Of a DNA stretch of 64,000 bases, positions 1 to 9,397 are shown piece by piece. Below the pieces are notes generated by a model. It saw only the letters and a program-made list of their open reading frames with translations, made no database searches and was not told the DNA's origin. The DNA lies in assembly GCA_034112345.1 (NCBI GenBank), contig JAWUVN010000065.1:28809-92808 (forward strand), in the 5' to 3' direction. The stretch comes from Bermanella sp034112345 (lineage in GTDB: Bacteria > Pseudomonadota > Gammaproteobacteria > Pseudomonadales > Oceanobacteraceae). The translations under genes and the position numbers were made by a program. Each line of letters starts with the position of its first letter. The stretch's first letter is position 1.

Positions 1-284
1 AATTTTATGTGGCCATTAAACGCGAGCGAGTTCAGCGAACAGGAGATATTTATTCGTGGATTCAAAATGGCGGGATCGAATTAAAAATTCGCTTAGATCA
101 ATCATCGGGAGATACGATTGGTCAGCAATTAATCATAGATAAAAAAATCCCCATTAAATCGAAAAATTGGGTGTTATCCCTAGGGATCGGTTTTGTCAGG
201 GACACGGCAAATAAATACTCCGGGCCACTTAGGGTGAATGAAAGCACTACCTCATTTGTGTTGCGCCCAAGCTTATCCTTTTAA
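1..284 (+). CDS. C-terminal end of an outer-membrane beta-barrel-like protein (partial)
   Basis: The reading frame is open from the first bases of the window and ends with TAA at 282-284, so the N-terminus lies outside. About 93 residues are visible. They alternate hydrophobic and polar residues in strand-like segments separated by short polar turns, and the protein ends in Phe (FVLRPSLSF), the terminal signature read by the BAM machinery in outer-membrane barrels. No family is recognised. The next gene (DUF1853) converges on it with only 14 bases between the stops. The barrel assignment is inference from the end signature and the alternation; a periplasmic protein is also possible. Confidence 0.5.
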   Translation, partial: FYVAIKRERVQRTGDIYSWIQNGGIELKIRLDQSSGDTIGQQLIIDKKIPIKSKNWVLSLGIGFVRDTANKYSGPLRVNESTTSFVLRPSLSF

Positions 285-298
285 ATTTAAGCATCTAT

Positions 299-1243
299 TT
301 ACAGCGTTTCAGGCCATTGGTCGTGAACAATAAAAAAGCGCTGATCTTCTATGTATGATGCACCGTTCTTAATCAGTGAAACAACCATTAAAGCGTATAT
401 TTTTTTAGGATTCTCGTTTTGATAAAAGTGCTGGTGGATGAGTATCTCAAGAGTACATGAATCCATGAGTTGTAGATCTGATTCAGTAGCCCTCTGGTCG
501 GCGCTAAAGTCGCCTAGCCATTCATGCTTGGGCAGCAGGCACCATTGACGATTAGTGCCCTGTGGCGATTGAATCAAAGATTGAATTTTAGAGGCGTGTA
601 GCCAGTTCCCCATACACAGTCCTGTTTCGCATATGTCTGGCAGGGTGTAGTGCATTTTAAATTGATTGAATAGATACCCTTTTAGGGCAAGCGTTTGCTG
701 ATAAGTATTTGGTAGATTTAGGTCTTTTAAGCGATTAGTGGTGGCAGGGTGGCTTAAGAACGGGAATTGTTTATGTATCAATTTGTCTATTTTAATATCA
801 AGCCTGTCCCGAGATTGAGGGCCAACCCAGTCAGACTGTTCAGAACCAGTAGTATTGGGCTTTTGTAAGTAAAATTTTACAGCCAGCTCTACATGATAGG
901 GGTGTCCGTTTATCTGGGTTAATAGGTCTAACTCGCCTAATGTTTGTTTTTGGTCATTAATCTGTACGTGATCTGCATACAGAGAAACGCCAGGGCCATA
1001 CAGAAAATAATACTGCCATAAACACTCAAAGTAACTGCCGAGTAATTTATGGTTGTTTTCTTGTATATACTCTAATAAATGTGATGGATTGTTGTCCAGT
1101 TTATCTAGCCATACTAGAAGGGAATCATCCTTTGTAATATTAAGGCTTGGTACTGAATTTAAGCTGGCCAGAGGCGGGCTTAATAAACACCAGGTTAAAT
1201 GGCGTACAGCTGGAGAAGTAAATTGTGTATTCAGAGTACTCAT
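299..1243 (-). CDS. DUF1853 family protein, possible PD-(D/E)XK-type fold
   Basis: The 314-residue protein carries the hallmarks of DUF1853: an N-terminal segment reading RHLTWCLLSPP, a central TLGELDLL motif, and LAVKFYL followed by WVGPQSRDRLDIK. The spacing of Glu-Leu-Asp and Glu-Leu-Ala-Val-Lys resembles the acidic/lysine core of PD-(D/E)XK nucleases, a fold I recall being suggested for this family; no activity is established. The ATG at 1243 was chosen because longer starts would run into nadK, which begins 68 bases away on the other strand. A second ATG at 1258 is possible. The two genes are divergent and must share the short control region between them. Confidence 0.8.
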   Translation of the reverse strand: MSTLNTQFTSPAVRHLTWCLLSPPLASLNSVPSLNITKDDSLLVWLDKLDNNPSHLLEYIQENNHKLLGSYFECLWQYYFLYGPGVSLYADHVQINDQKQTLGELDLLTQINGHPYHVELAVKFYLQKPNTTGSEQSDWVGPQSRDRLDIKIDKLIHKQFPFLSHPATTNRLKDLNLPNTYQQTLALKGYLFNQFKMHYTLPDICETGLCMGNWLHASKIQSLIQSPQGTNRQWCLLPKHEWLGDFSADQRATESDLQLMDSCTLEILIHQHFYQNENPKKIYALMVVSLIKNGASYIEDQRFFIVHDQWPETL

Positions 1244-1310
1244 GAGTCCAATAACCATCTTATCTGTGGTATAAAACCCACCATATTTAAAGATTACCGT
1301 GGTAAACAAA

Positions 1311-2195
1311 ATGGATGAATTTCGCAATGTGGGCATTATTGGTCGCTTAAATAGTGTCAAAGTTATCGAAACCATTAAGCGATTACGCCGTATATTAAGT
1401 GATGAAGGTATCAACATCATTTTAGAAGAGCAAATAGCAGATGTCATGATGGGTCATGGTTTGCAAGTTTGTAGCCCTAAAATGATGGGTGAAATTTGCG
1501 ATCTTGTGATTGTAGTGGGTGGTGATGGCAGCTTGTTAGGTGCGGCACGTGCCCTTGTTAAGTCCAATGTTCCTATTCTAGGGGTTAACCGTGGACGCTT
1601 AGGCTTCCTGACGGATATCAATCCTGATAATTTAGAAGAAAAAGTAATGGAAGTGCTTGAGGGAAAGTACATTACAGAGCGTCGCTTTATGCTAGAAGCT
1701 GAAGTGAAGCGTAACGGTGAGCCAATTGGGTATGGCGAAGCATTGAATGATGTCATTTTACACCCAGGTAAATCGGCTCGAATGATCGCATTTGATTTAA
1801 GCATCGAAGGCCAGTTTGTTTACCATCAACGCAGCGACGGTATTATTATTACAACGCCAACAGGGTCTACAGCATATTCTTTAAGCGGTGGCGGTCCGAT
1901 TATGCATCCTAAAATAGATGCGGTTGCTTTAGTGCCTATGTTTCCGCATACATTGAGCAGTCGGCCGATTGTGGTTGATGCAAACAGCGAAGTTAAAATT
2001 ACCATTAGTAGCGATATCGATATCTACCCGCAAATAAGTTGTGATGGGCAGGTGCATTTGACTGCTGCGCCAGGCGATACCGTTACTATTCGTAAAATGG
2101 CTCATAAGGCTCGACTGATTCATCCAATGGATCATGATTTTTATGAAACCTGCCGCACCAAGTTGGGTTGGGCTAGTCAGCACGGAGATGCCTAA
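1311..2195 (+). CDS. nadK: NAD kinase
   Basis: ATP-dependent NAD(H) kinase, the cytosolic source of NADP. The 294-residue protein opens with FRNVGIIGRL, has the GGDGS nucleotide-binding and catalytic motif at 70-74 (Asp72), Asn146-Asp147 in the ALNDV motif, and the glycine-rich conserved block TTPTGSTAYSLSGGG near 181-195. The ATG at 1311 is preferred over the in-frame GTG at 1299 because family members begin with a short Met-Asp/Glu-x-Phe segment directly before the GIIGR strand. The length matches gammaproteobacterial NadK. It is followed after 2 bases by a metallophosphatase, so the two are translationally close and probably one operon running towards pepN. Confidence 0.96.
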   Translation: MDEFRNVGIIGRLNSVKVIETIKRLRRILSDEGINIILEEQIADVMMGHGLQVCSPKMMGEICDLVIVVGGDGSLLGAARALVKSNVPILGVNRGRLGFLTDINPDNLEEKVMEVLEGKYITERRFMLEAEVKRNGEPIGYGEALNDVILHPGKSARMIAFDLSIEGQFVYHQRSDGIIITTPTGSTAYSLSGGGPIMHPKIDAVALVPMFPHTLSSRPIVVDANSEVKITISSDIDIYPQISCDGQVHLTAAPGDTVTIRKMAHKARLIHPMDHDFYETCRTKLGWASQHGDA

Positions 2196-2197
2196 TC

Positions 2198-3157
2198 ATG
2201 GCTGCTCAAGGGTATGACTTAATCGGTGATGTTCACGGATGTGGGCAGACCCTTTGTCATTTACTAGAACAAATGGGTTACAGCAAAAAAGACGGTGTTT
2301 ACCAGCACAAATCCAGAAAGGTTGTATTTATTGGTGACATTGTTGATCGTGGGCCGAATATCCGCTTAGCATTAAAAGTAGTCAGGGATATGGTTGATAA
2401 TGGGCATGCTCATTTAATCATGGGAAACCATGAATATAATGTTTTGGCATATTGCACTCCCTCAAGAGAGGGGGCTGCACACCCTTTTCTGCGAGAGCAT
2501 TCAGCCCGTAATACTTTCATAGTTGAAGAAACTTTAAGGCAATTTGAACCCTACCCTCAAGAGTGGCGTGACTATTTGTCGTGGTTTACGACACTGCCTT
2601 TGTATATGGAATTTGATAATTTTAGAGTGGTTCATGCGTGTTGGGATCGGGATTTAATTCGTGAGATGGAAATACGCTATGGGCGTAACCACCTTGATGA
2701 AGATTTTTTACACGCATCAATGGATCGTGAGTCATTCGAAGGGCAATTTGTCGATCGTCTGACTCGTGGTACCGCGTTAAAGTTACCTGATGGCCGCAGC
2801 ATTACAGCAAAAGACGGTTTTGTTCGTCATTTCTTTAGAACAAAGTTCTGGGAAAAATTACCAGAAGTGTACGATGAAATCGTATTTCAGCCAGATCCGT
2901 TGCCTCAAGACATAGCAGAAAAACCGATATCACGTGAAGATCGAAAAGAGCTCTTATATTACGGCCCTGATGAAAAGATATTGTTTATGGGTCATTACTG
3001 GATGAAAGGGATACCAGGTCCAATTAAACCCAATATAGCCTGCTTAGATTACAGTGCTGTTAAATATGGGCGTTTAGTGGCTTATAGAATGGATGATGAA
3101 ACCCATCTTGATCCTAATAAATTTTGCTGGATAAGAGTGGATAGAAAAGAGGATTAG
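2198..3157 (+). CDS. PPP-family metallophosphatase (Ser/Thr phosphatase / Ap4A hydrolase-like)
   Basis: Cytosolic calcineurin-like phosphoesterase of 319 residues. The three metal-binding signatures are intact: GDVHG at 10-14, GDIVDRG at 46-52 and GNHE at 76-79, with later conserved histidines (VVHAC near 147, GHYW near 266) completing the two-metal site. The family includes protein phosphatases and symmetrical diadenosine tetraphosphate hydrolases; the sequence does not decide the substrate. At 319 residues it is longer than ApaH-type enzymes. The start is ATG two bases after the nadK stop, so it is almost certainly cotranscribed with nadK, an arrangement seen in Pseudomonas. Confidence 0.85.
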   Translation: MAAQGYDLIGDVHGCGQTLCHLLEQMGYSKKDGVYQHKSRKVVFIGDIVDRGPNIRLALKVVRDMVDNGHAHLIMGNHEYNVLAYCTPSREGAAHPFLREHSARNTFIVEETLRQFEPYPQEWRDYLSWFTTLPLYMEFDNFRVVHACWDRDLIREMEIRYGRNHLDEDFLHASMDRESFEGQFVDRLTRGTALKLPDGRSITAKDGFVRHFFRTKFWEKLPEVYDEIVFQPDPLPQDIAEKPISREDRKELLYYGPDEKILFMGHYWMKGIPGPIKPNIACLDYSAVKYGRLVAYRMDDETHLDPNKFCWIRVDRKED

Positions 3158-3174
3158 CTCTTTTTAAATTTAAT

Positions 3175-3981
3175 ATGCATTTAGTTTTTACATGCCATAA
3201 GGCTGTGCCCATAAAGCCTATTTTAACTCAATTGGATAAGCAAAATATCGTCTATGAAGTTGTTGATGATTCGGATCAAGTCCAGTTATGGGTAAAAGAG
3301 GAAGAGCTTGTAGGGCCTGTATTTGACTTTTATGAGCAGTATCTAAATCAATATCAAAACCGGTTGAGTATTAATAATTTAAAAAATACCCCGATTACCA
3401 CAGCAGTGTTACTGGTTACCTTTATTACGGCTGTTATTACTCAATTGGGTCAGCAATGGATTGATTGGTTTTTAATCGCCAAAATTCAGTATTATCCAAG
3501 GTCGTGGTTCTTTTACGATGGTGCTATCAATATATGGCGCTTCATTAGTCCTATTTTTCTGCATTTTGGCATTGAACATCTGATATTTAATTCGCTTTCT
3601 TTTTGGTATTTGGGCTCGATGTTAGAGCGGAATACAGGAAGGCTATTTTTTTTGGGATTAATTGTTGTATTGGCCAGTATCAGTAATGTGTCTCAGTTAA
3701 TATCCGATGGTCCATTATTTGGTGGGCTATCAGGTGTGGTGTATGGCTTTATTGGTTTTATATTCTTATATCAAAAATTTATTAAAGATTTAAATATCCC
3801 TAAAGGATTACCAATATTTGCAGTGGTTTGGATGCTGCTAGGTATGACTGATATTTTAGCCAGCATAGGTTTTGGCAGCATGGCTAATACAGCACACTTA
3901 AGTGGCTTACTTGCAGGTTTGGCAACGTTTGCGGTGTACAAAATTATGACGAACAAAGAGAGTACTCATGAACCTAGATGA
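3175..3981 (+). CDS. Rhomboid family intramembrane serine protease, GlpG-like
   Basis: Inner-membrane serine protease that cleaves transmembrane segments. The first 65 residues form a small soluble GlpG-type cytoplasmic domain and the rest has about six membrane helices. The catalytic dyad is visible: Ser186 in GGLSG at 183-187 and His241 in NTAHLSG. The oxyanion/loop region has the expected HFGIEHLIFN motif, with His135 and Asn139, and IWRFISPIFLH corresponds to the GlpG L1 loop entry. Length (268) is normal. Its last 14 bases overlap the next gene (yeaC), indicating translational coupling. Confidence 0.9.
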   Translation: MHLVFTCHKAVPIKPILTQLDKQNIVYEVVDDSDQVQLWVKEEELVGPVFDFYEQYLNQYQNRLSINNLKNTPITTAVLLVTFITAVITQLGQQWIDWFLIAKIQYYPRSWFFYDGAINIWRFISPIFLHFGIEHLIFNSLSFWYLGSMLERNTGRLFFLGLIVVLASISNVSQLISDGPLFGGLSGVVYGFIGFIFLYQKFIKDLNIPKGLPIFAVVWMLLGMTDILASIGFGSMANTAHLSGLLAGLATFAVYKIMTNKESTHEPR

Positions 3982-4228
3982 TTTGATCGCTAGCATGACC
4001 CCTGAAATTTATAAAAACATGAAGGACGCAGTAGAGCTTGGACGATGGGGGGATGGTCGGACAATGACATCCGAGCAAAAAGAATTTAGCTTAGAAGCTA
4101 TGATTCGATATGAACACCTTGTAGGTATTGCTGAAACAGAGCGTGTTGGTTATGTGGATACAAGTAAAAAAATGAACAAGAAAAAATCAGATGATAACGA
4201 TACACAAAATATAAAAATCATTGATTAA
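3968..4228 (+). CDS. yeaC: YeaC family (DUF1315) small protein
   Basis: The 86-residue protein begins MNLDDLIASMTPEIYKN and continues with AVELGRWGDGRTMTSEQKE, matching the conserved DUF1315/YeaC core. Function is unknown. The C-terminal third is charged and low in complexity (KKMNKKKSDDND) and does not look conserved. The ATG lies inside the end of the rhomboid gene (14-base overlap), so it is translated as part of the same operon. The order rhomboid - yeaC - DUF2797 - pepN is a known pseudomonad neighbourhood. Confidence 0.85.
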   Translation: MNLDDLIASMTPEIYKNMKDAVELGRWGDGRTMTSEQKEFSLEAMIRYEHLVGIAETERVGYVDTSKKMNKKKSDDNDTQNIKIID

Positions 4229-4273
4229 GCCTTAAATGCCTAAATATAAATATATCGATTGCTAAGTAGAGCT

Positions 4274-5107
4274 ATGAGTACACAAAAATACCAAGGTCAT
4301 TTGCGTAAGATGACCATTAGTCATGATGAAAGTTGTGCAAATTATCAGATTCGCTTAGATGATCAATCTATTCCGCTCAATGAAAAGATTGGTCAGCCGA
4401 TACGTATAGAGAGTTTAGGCGAAATACATTGCATTGAATGTGGACGAAAATGCAAAAAAAGTTTTAGCCAAGGCTATTGTTACCCTTGTTTTTCACGATT
4501 ACCACAATGCGATGTTTGCATTATGAGCCCTGAGAAATGCCATTATGATCAAGGTACTTGCCGTGATGCAAATTGGGGTGACGAATTTTGTATGCAAGAT
4601 CATATCGTATACCTGGCTAACTCGTCCGGTATTAAAGTGGGAATAACACGACACACTCAAATCCCCACTCGTTGGTTGGATCAGGGAGCAATGCAAGCGT
4701 TGCCAATTGCTCGAGTAGCAACTCGACAGTTATCCGGTCTATTAGAGGTCATCTTTAAGCAGCACGTTGCCGATAAAACGAATTGGCGAACATTGTTGAA
4801 ACAAGATGCATTAGACTTAGATTTATCAGTAAAACGTGATGAATTATTTGAGCTTTGCCATGAAGAAATTGAAGAGTTGCAAGGCCACTATGGTTTGCAA
4901 GCAGTGAGTCTGATTTACGATGCTGAACAGCATAATTATAAATATCCTGTTACAGAATACCCAACTAAAATAGTGAGTTTTAACCTAGATAAGAACCCAA
5001 TCGCAGAAGGTATTTTAAAAGGGATTAAAGGGCAGTATCTGATATTGGATACAGGTGTGATTAATTTGCGTAAGTACACATCTTATAATGTGTCTATTGA
5101 GTGTTAA
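4274..5107 (+). CDS. DUF2797 family zinc-cluster protein
   Basis: A 277-residue protein of the DUF2797 family. A cysteine-rich region (ECGRKC, YCYPCF, CDVC, then further Cys around CHYDQGTC) suggests one or two zinc-binding knuckles in the first 100 residues. It is followed by IVYLANSSGIKVGITR and TRWLDQGA, the GIY-YIG-like conserved core of this family. Biochemical role is unknown; nucleic-acid binding is a reasonable guess only. The ATG at 4274 is chosen over the upstream TTG at 4259 because a purine-rich AGTAGAG precedes it and the family core begins soon after. It sits between yeaC and pepN. Confidence 0.8.
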   Translation: MSTQKYQGHLRKMTISHDESCANYQIRLDDQSIPLNEKIGQPIRIESLGEIHCIECGRKCKKSFSQGYCYPCFSRLPQCDVCIMSPEKCHYDQGTCRDANWGDEFCMQDHIVYLANSSGIKVGITRHTQIPTRWLDQGAMQALPIARVATRQLSGLLEVIFKQHVADKTNWRTLLKQDALDLDLSVKRDELFELCHEEIEELQGHYGLQAVSLIYDAEQHNYKYPVTEYPTKIVSFNLDKNPIAEGILKGIKGQYLILDTGVINLRKYTSYNVSIEC

Positions 5108-5128
5108 TAATTTAAGGATATATTGAAA

Positions 5129-7774
5129 ATGAACAAAGCTCAGCCTCAGGCCATTTACTTAAAAGATTACAAAAAACCAAATTACTTTATAGAAAGTACT
5201 AAATTGGATTTTGAACTATTCGAAGATAAAGCTATTGTCCGATCGGATCTTTCTCTTGTAATAAATACAGAAAATAATGATTCAAGTTTAGCCTTAAATG
5301 GTCATGAGCTTGAGTTACTAGGGGTTGCGATTGATGGTGTGTTGTTATCTGAGGAAGAATACGTATTGGATGATGAGTATTTAATTCTTAGAAATTTGCC
5401 AAATACATTTAGATTGCAGATTACAACGCAGATTAAACCACAAAAAAATACTGCTTTAGAAGGCTTGTATAAATCGTCAAATATGTTTTGTACTCAATGT
5501 GAAGCCGAAGGTTTTAGACGAATCACTTACTATTTAGATCGCCCTGATGTCATGAGCGTATTTGAAGTGTCTATTGTGGCAGATAAGTCTAAATATCCAG
5601 TTTTGTTATCAAATGGAAACTTAACATCTTCAAACGATTTACCAGGAGGCCGCCATCAAGCAGTTTGGTATGATCCACATAAAAAACCTTGTTATTTGTT
5701 TGCTTTGGTTGCTGGTGATTTACAGCATATCGAAGATTCATTTGTCACCATGACGGGCACTGATGTGACGTTAAGAATTTACGTTGAACCGCAAAATATC
5801 GATAAGTGTGACTATGCAATGGGAGCGCTTAAGCGCTCTATGAAGTGGGATGAAGACGTATATGGTCGAGAATACGATTTAAATATTTTTAATATAGTGG
5901 CTGTTGACGACTTTAATATGGGGGCGATGGAAAATAAAAGCCTCAATATATTCAACTCTTCATGTGTATTAGCCAACCCAGAGACTTCAACGGACGCCAC
6001 TTTTCAGCGAATAGAAGCCATTGTCGCTCATGAATACTTCCATAATTGGAGTGGTAATCGAGTGACGTGTCGAGATTGGTTTCAACTGAGTCTCAAAGAA
6101 GGATTTACCGTTTTCAGGGACAGCGAATTTTCATCTGATATGGGATCCCGATCTGTAAAAAGAATTGAAGATGCCACGCTTTTACGTACTGCTCAGTTTG
6201 CAGAGGATGCAGGACCTATGGCTCACGCAATACGTCCAGCTTCATTTATCGAGATTTCAAATTTTTATACGCTGACCATTTATGAAAAAGGCTGTGAAGT
6301 TGTACGCATGATCCATAACTTGTTGGGCAGTGACAATTTTAGAAAAGGTTCGGATCTTTATTTTGATCGTCATGATGGGCAGGCTGTCACAACAGAAGAT
6401 TTTGTTAAGGCAATGGAAGATGCCAGTGACCAAGACTTAACTCAATTCAGAAACTGGTACAGTCAGGCTGGCACGCCAGAAGTTGAAGTGAGCGATTCAT
6501 TTGATGAAAGTACTGGGGAGTACAGTCTTACTCTTGTGCAGACTTGCCGTAAAACCCCTGAAACAAATGAGAAAAAGCCGTATCACATACCTGTGGAAAT
6601 AGGTTTGCTTTTATCGAATGGGCAAGATGCACATTTAGATTGTATCAGTCGTGGTGAATTTGATGCTTCCAGATCTGTTATCGGATTGAAAGCATTCAGT
6701 GAAACGTTTGTGTTTAAAGGGTTTAAAGAAAAGCCTATTCCATCACTGCTGAGAAGTTTTAGTGCACCAGTAAAATTATCTTATTCGTATACAAGAGATG
6801 AGTTGTTATTTTTAATGGCTCATGACAGTGATGGGTTTAATCGTTGGGATGCAGGTCAAACCTTGGCGACTGATATTATTCTCCAATTAGCGAAAGATTA
6901 CGAAACTGGTAAGGCGTTCCATTTAGATGAACGGTTAATAACTGTGTATAAGGGGTTGCTTACGGATAAGTCACTTGATGATGCCATTATTACTAAGATG
7001 TTAATGCTGCCTAGCTTGGCATTCTTGATGGAGCAACAAGACAAGGCGGATATTCACTTGTTACATGCAGCTCATAAATTTGTAAAAACTACATTAGCAG
7101 AGCAGCTTCACATTCAATTCAATGATTGCTATGTGAATTGCTTGGATAATGGGCCTTATAAACCGAACTTTGATGCTATGGCGAAAAGAGGCTTAAAGAA
7201 TTTATGCTTACAGTATATGTTGATTAGTGGGCAAGATGGTTATCTTGTATCTGCCATTAAACAATTTAAATCGGCTGATAATATGACAGATCAAAGCGGA
7301 GCGCTTTCTGCTGTAGTGAATAGTTCTTATCAACAAGAAGCATTAGGTTGCTTAGCTGCATTTTATGAGCAATGGAAGAATGATCCATTAGTGGTTAATT
7401 TATGGTTCAGTTTACAAGCAGGCAGTGATGAAATTAATGGTCTGCAGGCGATTGAAGCGTTACTCGAGCATGAAGCATTCGACTTTAAAAATCCGAACAA
7501 GATACGCTCTGTTGTAGGTGTTTTTGCGGGGCAGAATCTAAGGCATTTCCACCAAAAAGATGGGAAAGGGTACGATTGGCTAGCAGATCAGGTGATCAAA
7601 TTGGATAAAGCGAACCCCCAAATTGCATCACGGCTATTAGGGCCTTTAACCAAATGGTCGCGTATAGATGTGAAAAATGGTCAGCTTATGCAAAAAGCTT
7701 TAAAGAAAATTGGTAACAGCGATAATCTGTCTAAAGATGTCTATGAAGTAGTTAATAAAAGTTTAGTAGACTAA
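5129..7774 (+). CDS. pepN: Aminopeptidase N (M1 metallopeptidase)
   Basis: Broad-specificity zinc aminopeptidase of the gluzincin M1 family, cytosolic and about 881 residues, as in E. coli PepN. The exopeptidase motif GAMEN is at 265-269 and the zinc motif HEYFH at 301-305, with the third ligand Glu324 in SLKEGFT. The RVTCRDWFQLSLKEG block is diagnostic of the bacterial PepN subgroup. The C-terminal half is the DUF3458-type superhelical domain. ATG 5129 follows an AAGGA site at 5114-5118; an in-frame TTG two codons earlier is less likely. It closes the nadK-to-pepN run. About 180 non-coding bases follow. Confidence 0.96.
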   Translation: MNKAQPQAIYLKDYKKPNYFIESTKLDFELFEDKAIVRSDLSLVINTENNDSSLALNGHELELLGVAIDGVLLSEEEYVLDDEYLILRNLPNTFRLQITTQIKPQKNTALEGLYKSSNMFCTQCEAEGFRRITYYLDRPDVMSVFEVSIVADKSKYPVLLSNGNLTSSNDLPGGRHQAVWYDPHKKPCYLFALVAGDLQHIEDSFVTMTGTDVTLRIYVEPQNIDKCDYAMGALKRSMKWDEDVYGREYDLNIFNIVAVDDFNMGAMENKSLNIFNSSCVLANPETSTDATFQRIEAIVAHEYFHNWSGNRVTCRDWFQLSLKEGFTVFRDSEFSSDMGSRSVKRIEDATLLRTAQFAEDAGPMAHAIRPASFIEISNFYTLTIYEKGCEVVRMIHNLLGSDNFRKGSDLYFDRHDGQAVTTEDFVKAMEDASDQDLTQFRNWYSQAGTPEVEVSDSFDESTGEYSLTLVQTCRKTPETNEKKPYHIPVEIGLLLSNGQDAHLDCISRGEFDASRSVIGLKAFSETFVFKGFKEKPIPSLLRSFSAPVKLSYSYTRDELLFLMAHDSDGFNRWDAGQTLATDIILQLAKDYETGKAFHLDERLITVYKGLLTDKSLDDAIITKMLMLPSLAFLMEQQDKADIHLLHAAHKFVKTTLAEQLHIQFNDCYVNCLDNGPYKPNFDAMAKRGLKNLCLQYMLISGQDGYLVSAIKQFKSADNMTDQSGALSAVVNSSYQQEALGCLAAFYEQWKNDPLVVNLWFSLQAGSDEINGLQAIEALLEHEAFDFKNPNKIRSVVGVFAGQNLRHFHQKDGKGYDWLADQVIKLDKANPQIASRLLGPLTKWSRIDVKNGQLMQKALKKIGNSDNLSKDVYEVVNKSLVD

Positions 7775-7953
7775 TAGTTAAGCAATTACTCTATTTTATT
7801 TAAACTAGTGGCGTATATGGTTGTACGTTGCTGGTTAATTTTATATGCTAGCGCTATAACAAAAATAATGTGCCGTTAATGGTACTAATGTACTGGCTTT
7901 AGTCAGTTCTGAATGTCGGCGTATCCTTGCGTTGATCGAAGGTATAATAAAAA

Positions 7954-9321
7954 ATGAAAAAGACAGGTCTATTTGTTTCTGGATTATGCGTGGCATTAGC
8001 ATTCAGTTCAGCAGCATTCGCAAAAGTAAGTAGTTCCGCTGCTGAAAAGTTAAACGGTACTTTGACACCTATGGGTGCAATACGTGCTGGAAATAAAGAT
8101 GGCTCGATTCCAGAGTGGCGCGGTGGTATTCAGTTTCCACCTAGTTCTTACAAGCAACCAGGACAACATCACCCTGACCCATTCCCTGGTGACAAACCTC
8201 TATTTATTATTACCGCTCAAAACATGGGTAAGTACGAAAGCCACTTAAGCGAAGGCCAAAAAGCGTTATTTAAGACGTATCCTGAAACCTTTCAGATGCC
8301 TATATATAAAACACGTCGTACAGGCGCTGCACCTCAATGGCTTTACGATAATACTTACAAAAATGCCAAAGTAGCTACATTAGTCGAAGGTGGTAATGGA
8401 CTAGAAGGAGCAATAGGTGGTATCCCATTTCCAATTCCAGCTAATGGTTTAGAAGCTATTTGGAATCATAACTTACGTTGGAGGGGTGAATACGGCGTTC
8501 GAAGAGCATCAGAAGTAGCTGTTCAGCGTGATGGCGGTTATAGCTTAATAACAACACAAGCAGAAGTTTTATATAACTACTACCGTCAAGATATGACGCT
8601 AGAAGAGCTAAACAATGTGGCTATTTACTATCTTTCATTTACCAAGGCGCCTGCTCGATTAGCGGGTGGTGCGGTTTTGGCCCATGAAACGCTAAACCAA
8701 ATCAAAGAAGGACGTCGTGCCTGGGGTTATAACGCAGGTCAGCGTCGTGTTCGTAAAGCACCCAATCTTGCATATGATACACCAGTAGCCGCAGCCGATG
8801 GCCTGCGTACTATTGATGAGACAGACATGTATAACGGAGCCCCAGATCGCTATGACTGGACATTAATTGGTAAGCAAGAAATCTTCATTCCATATAACAA
8901 TTATCGTGTGGGATCACCTGATGTTACCTATAAAGAACTGCTGACTCCAGGTCACTTAAACCCTGAATTTACACGCTATGAAAAGCATCGTGTATGGGTG
9001 GTTGAAGCTAACTTAAAAGAAGGTTCTCGTCATATTTACCGTAAACGTCGTTTTTATCTCGATGAGGATAGCTGGGGTGCAGCTATCATAGATATGTACG
9101 ATGAACGAAATGAGTTATACCGTATAAGTATGGCTTACTTAAAGAGCTACTATGAAATCCCTGCTACTTGGACCTCTATGGATGTCTATCACGACCTACA
9201 AGCGCGTCGTTATCACGTACAAGGACTGGAGAACGAAGAACGCTCAGCTATGGATTTTAGCCAGGCATCTCCAGGTACACGTTATTTTACCCCTCAAGAA
9301 CTAAGACGTCGCGGACGCTAA
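7954..9321 (+). CDS. DUF1329 family exported protein (LolB-like outer-membrane lipid-handling candidate)
   Basis: A 455-residue exported protein. Residues 1-23 are a standard signal peptide (MKKTG, hydrophobic core, AAFA cleavage). The mature part opens LNGTLTPMGAIRAGNKDGSIPEWRGG in two blocks, the diagnostic start of DUF1329, and ends in the family's conserved region rich in Tyr/Arg (RHIYRKRRFYLDEDSWGA, YEIPATW). Families of this type have a LolB-like fold and are thought to act at the periplasmic face of the outer membrane. An AAGG site lies about 11 bases before the ATG. The next two genes are YCF48-like and RND/MMPL, its usual neighbours, so a shared envelope-transport role is inferred. 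The DUF1302 barrel partner often found beside it is absent from this window. Confidence 0.87.
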   Translation: MKKTGLFVSGLCVALAFSSAAFAKVSSSAAEKLNGTLTPMGAIRAGNKDGSIPEWRGGIQFPPSSYKQPGQHHPDPFPGDKPLFIITAQNMGKYESHLSEGQKALFKTYPETFQMPIYKTRRTGAAPQWLYDNTYKNAKVATLVEGGNGLEGAIGGIPFPIPANGLEAIWNHNLRWRGEYGVRRASEVAVQRDGGYSLITTQAEVLYNYYRQDMTLEELNNVAIYYLSFTKAPARLAGGAVLAHETLNQIKEGRRAWGYNAGQRRVRKAPNLAYDTPVAAADGLRTIDETDMYNGAPDRYDWTLIGKQEIFIPYNNYRVGSPDVTYKELLTPGHLNPEFTRYEKHRVWVVEANLKEGSRHIYRKRRFYLDEDSWGAAIIDMYDERNELYRISMAYLKSYYEIPATWTSMDVYHDLQARRYHVQGLENEERSAMDFSQASPGTRYFTPQELRRRGR

Positions 9322-9340
9322 TAACAATAATAAATCGATT

Positions 9341-9368
9341 AAAAGGAGCTAAGCTCCTTTTATAAAAC
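9341..9368 (+). terminator. Hairpin between DUF1329 and YCF48 genes (terminator or attenuator)
   Basis: AAAAGGAG at 9341-9348 pairs with CTCCTTTT at 9354-9361 around a 5-base loop, beginning 19 bases after the DUF1329 stop. The right arm ends in four Ts but the following bases are mixed. It may reduce read-through so that DUF1329 is made in excess of the downstream genes. Confidence 0.6.
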
Positions 9369-9397
9369 CTTTTTAATTTAGATCCTGGAGATTTTTG

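Noticed and set aside
1299..1310. GTG start for nadK, four codons upstream
   Set aside because: Family members begin at the Met-Asp-x-Phe position, and no clear ribosome site supports the GTG.
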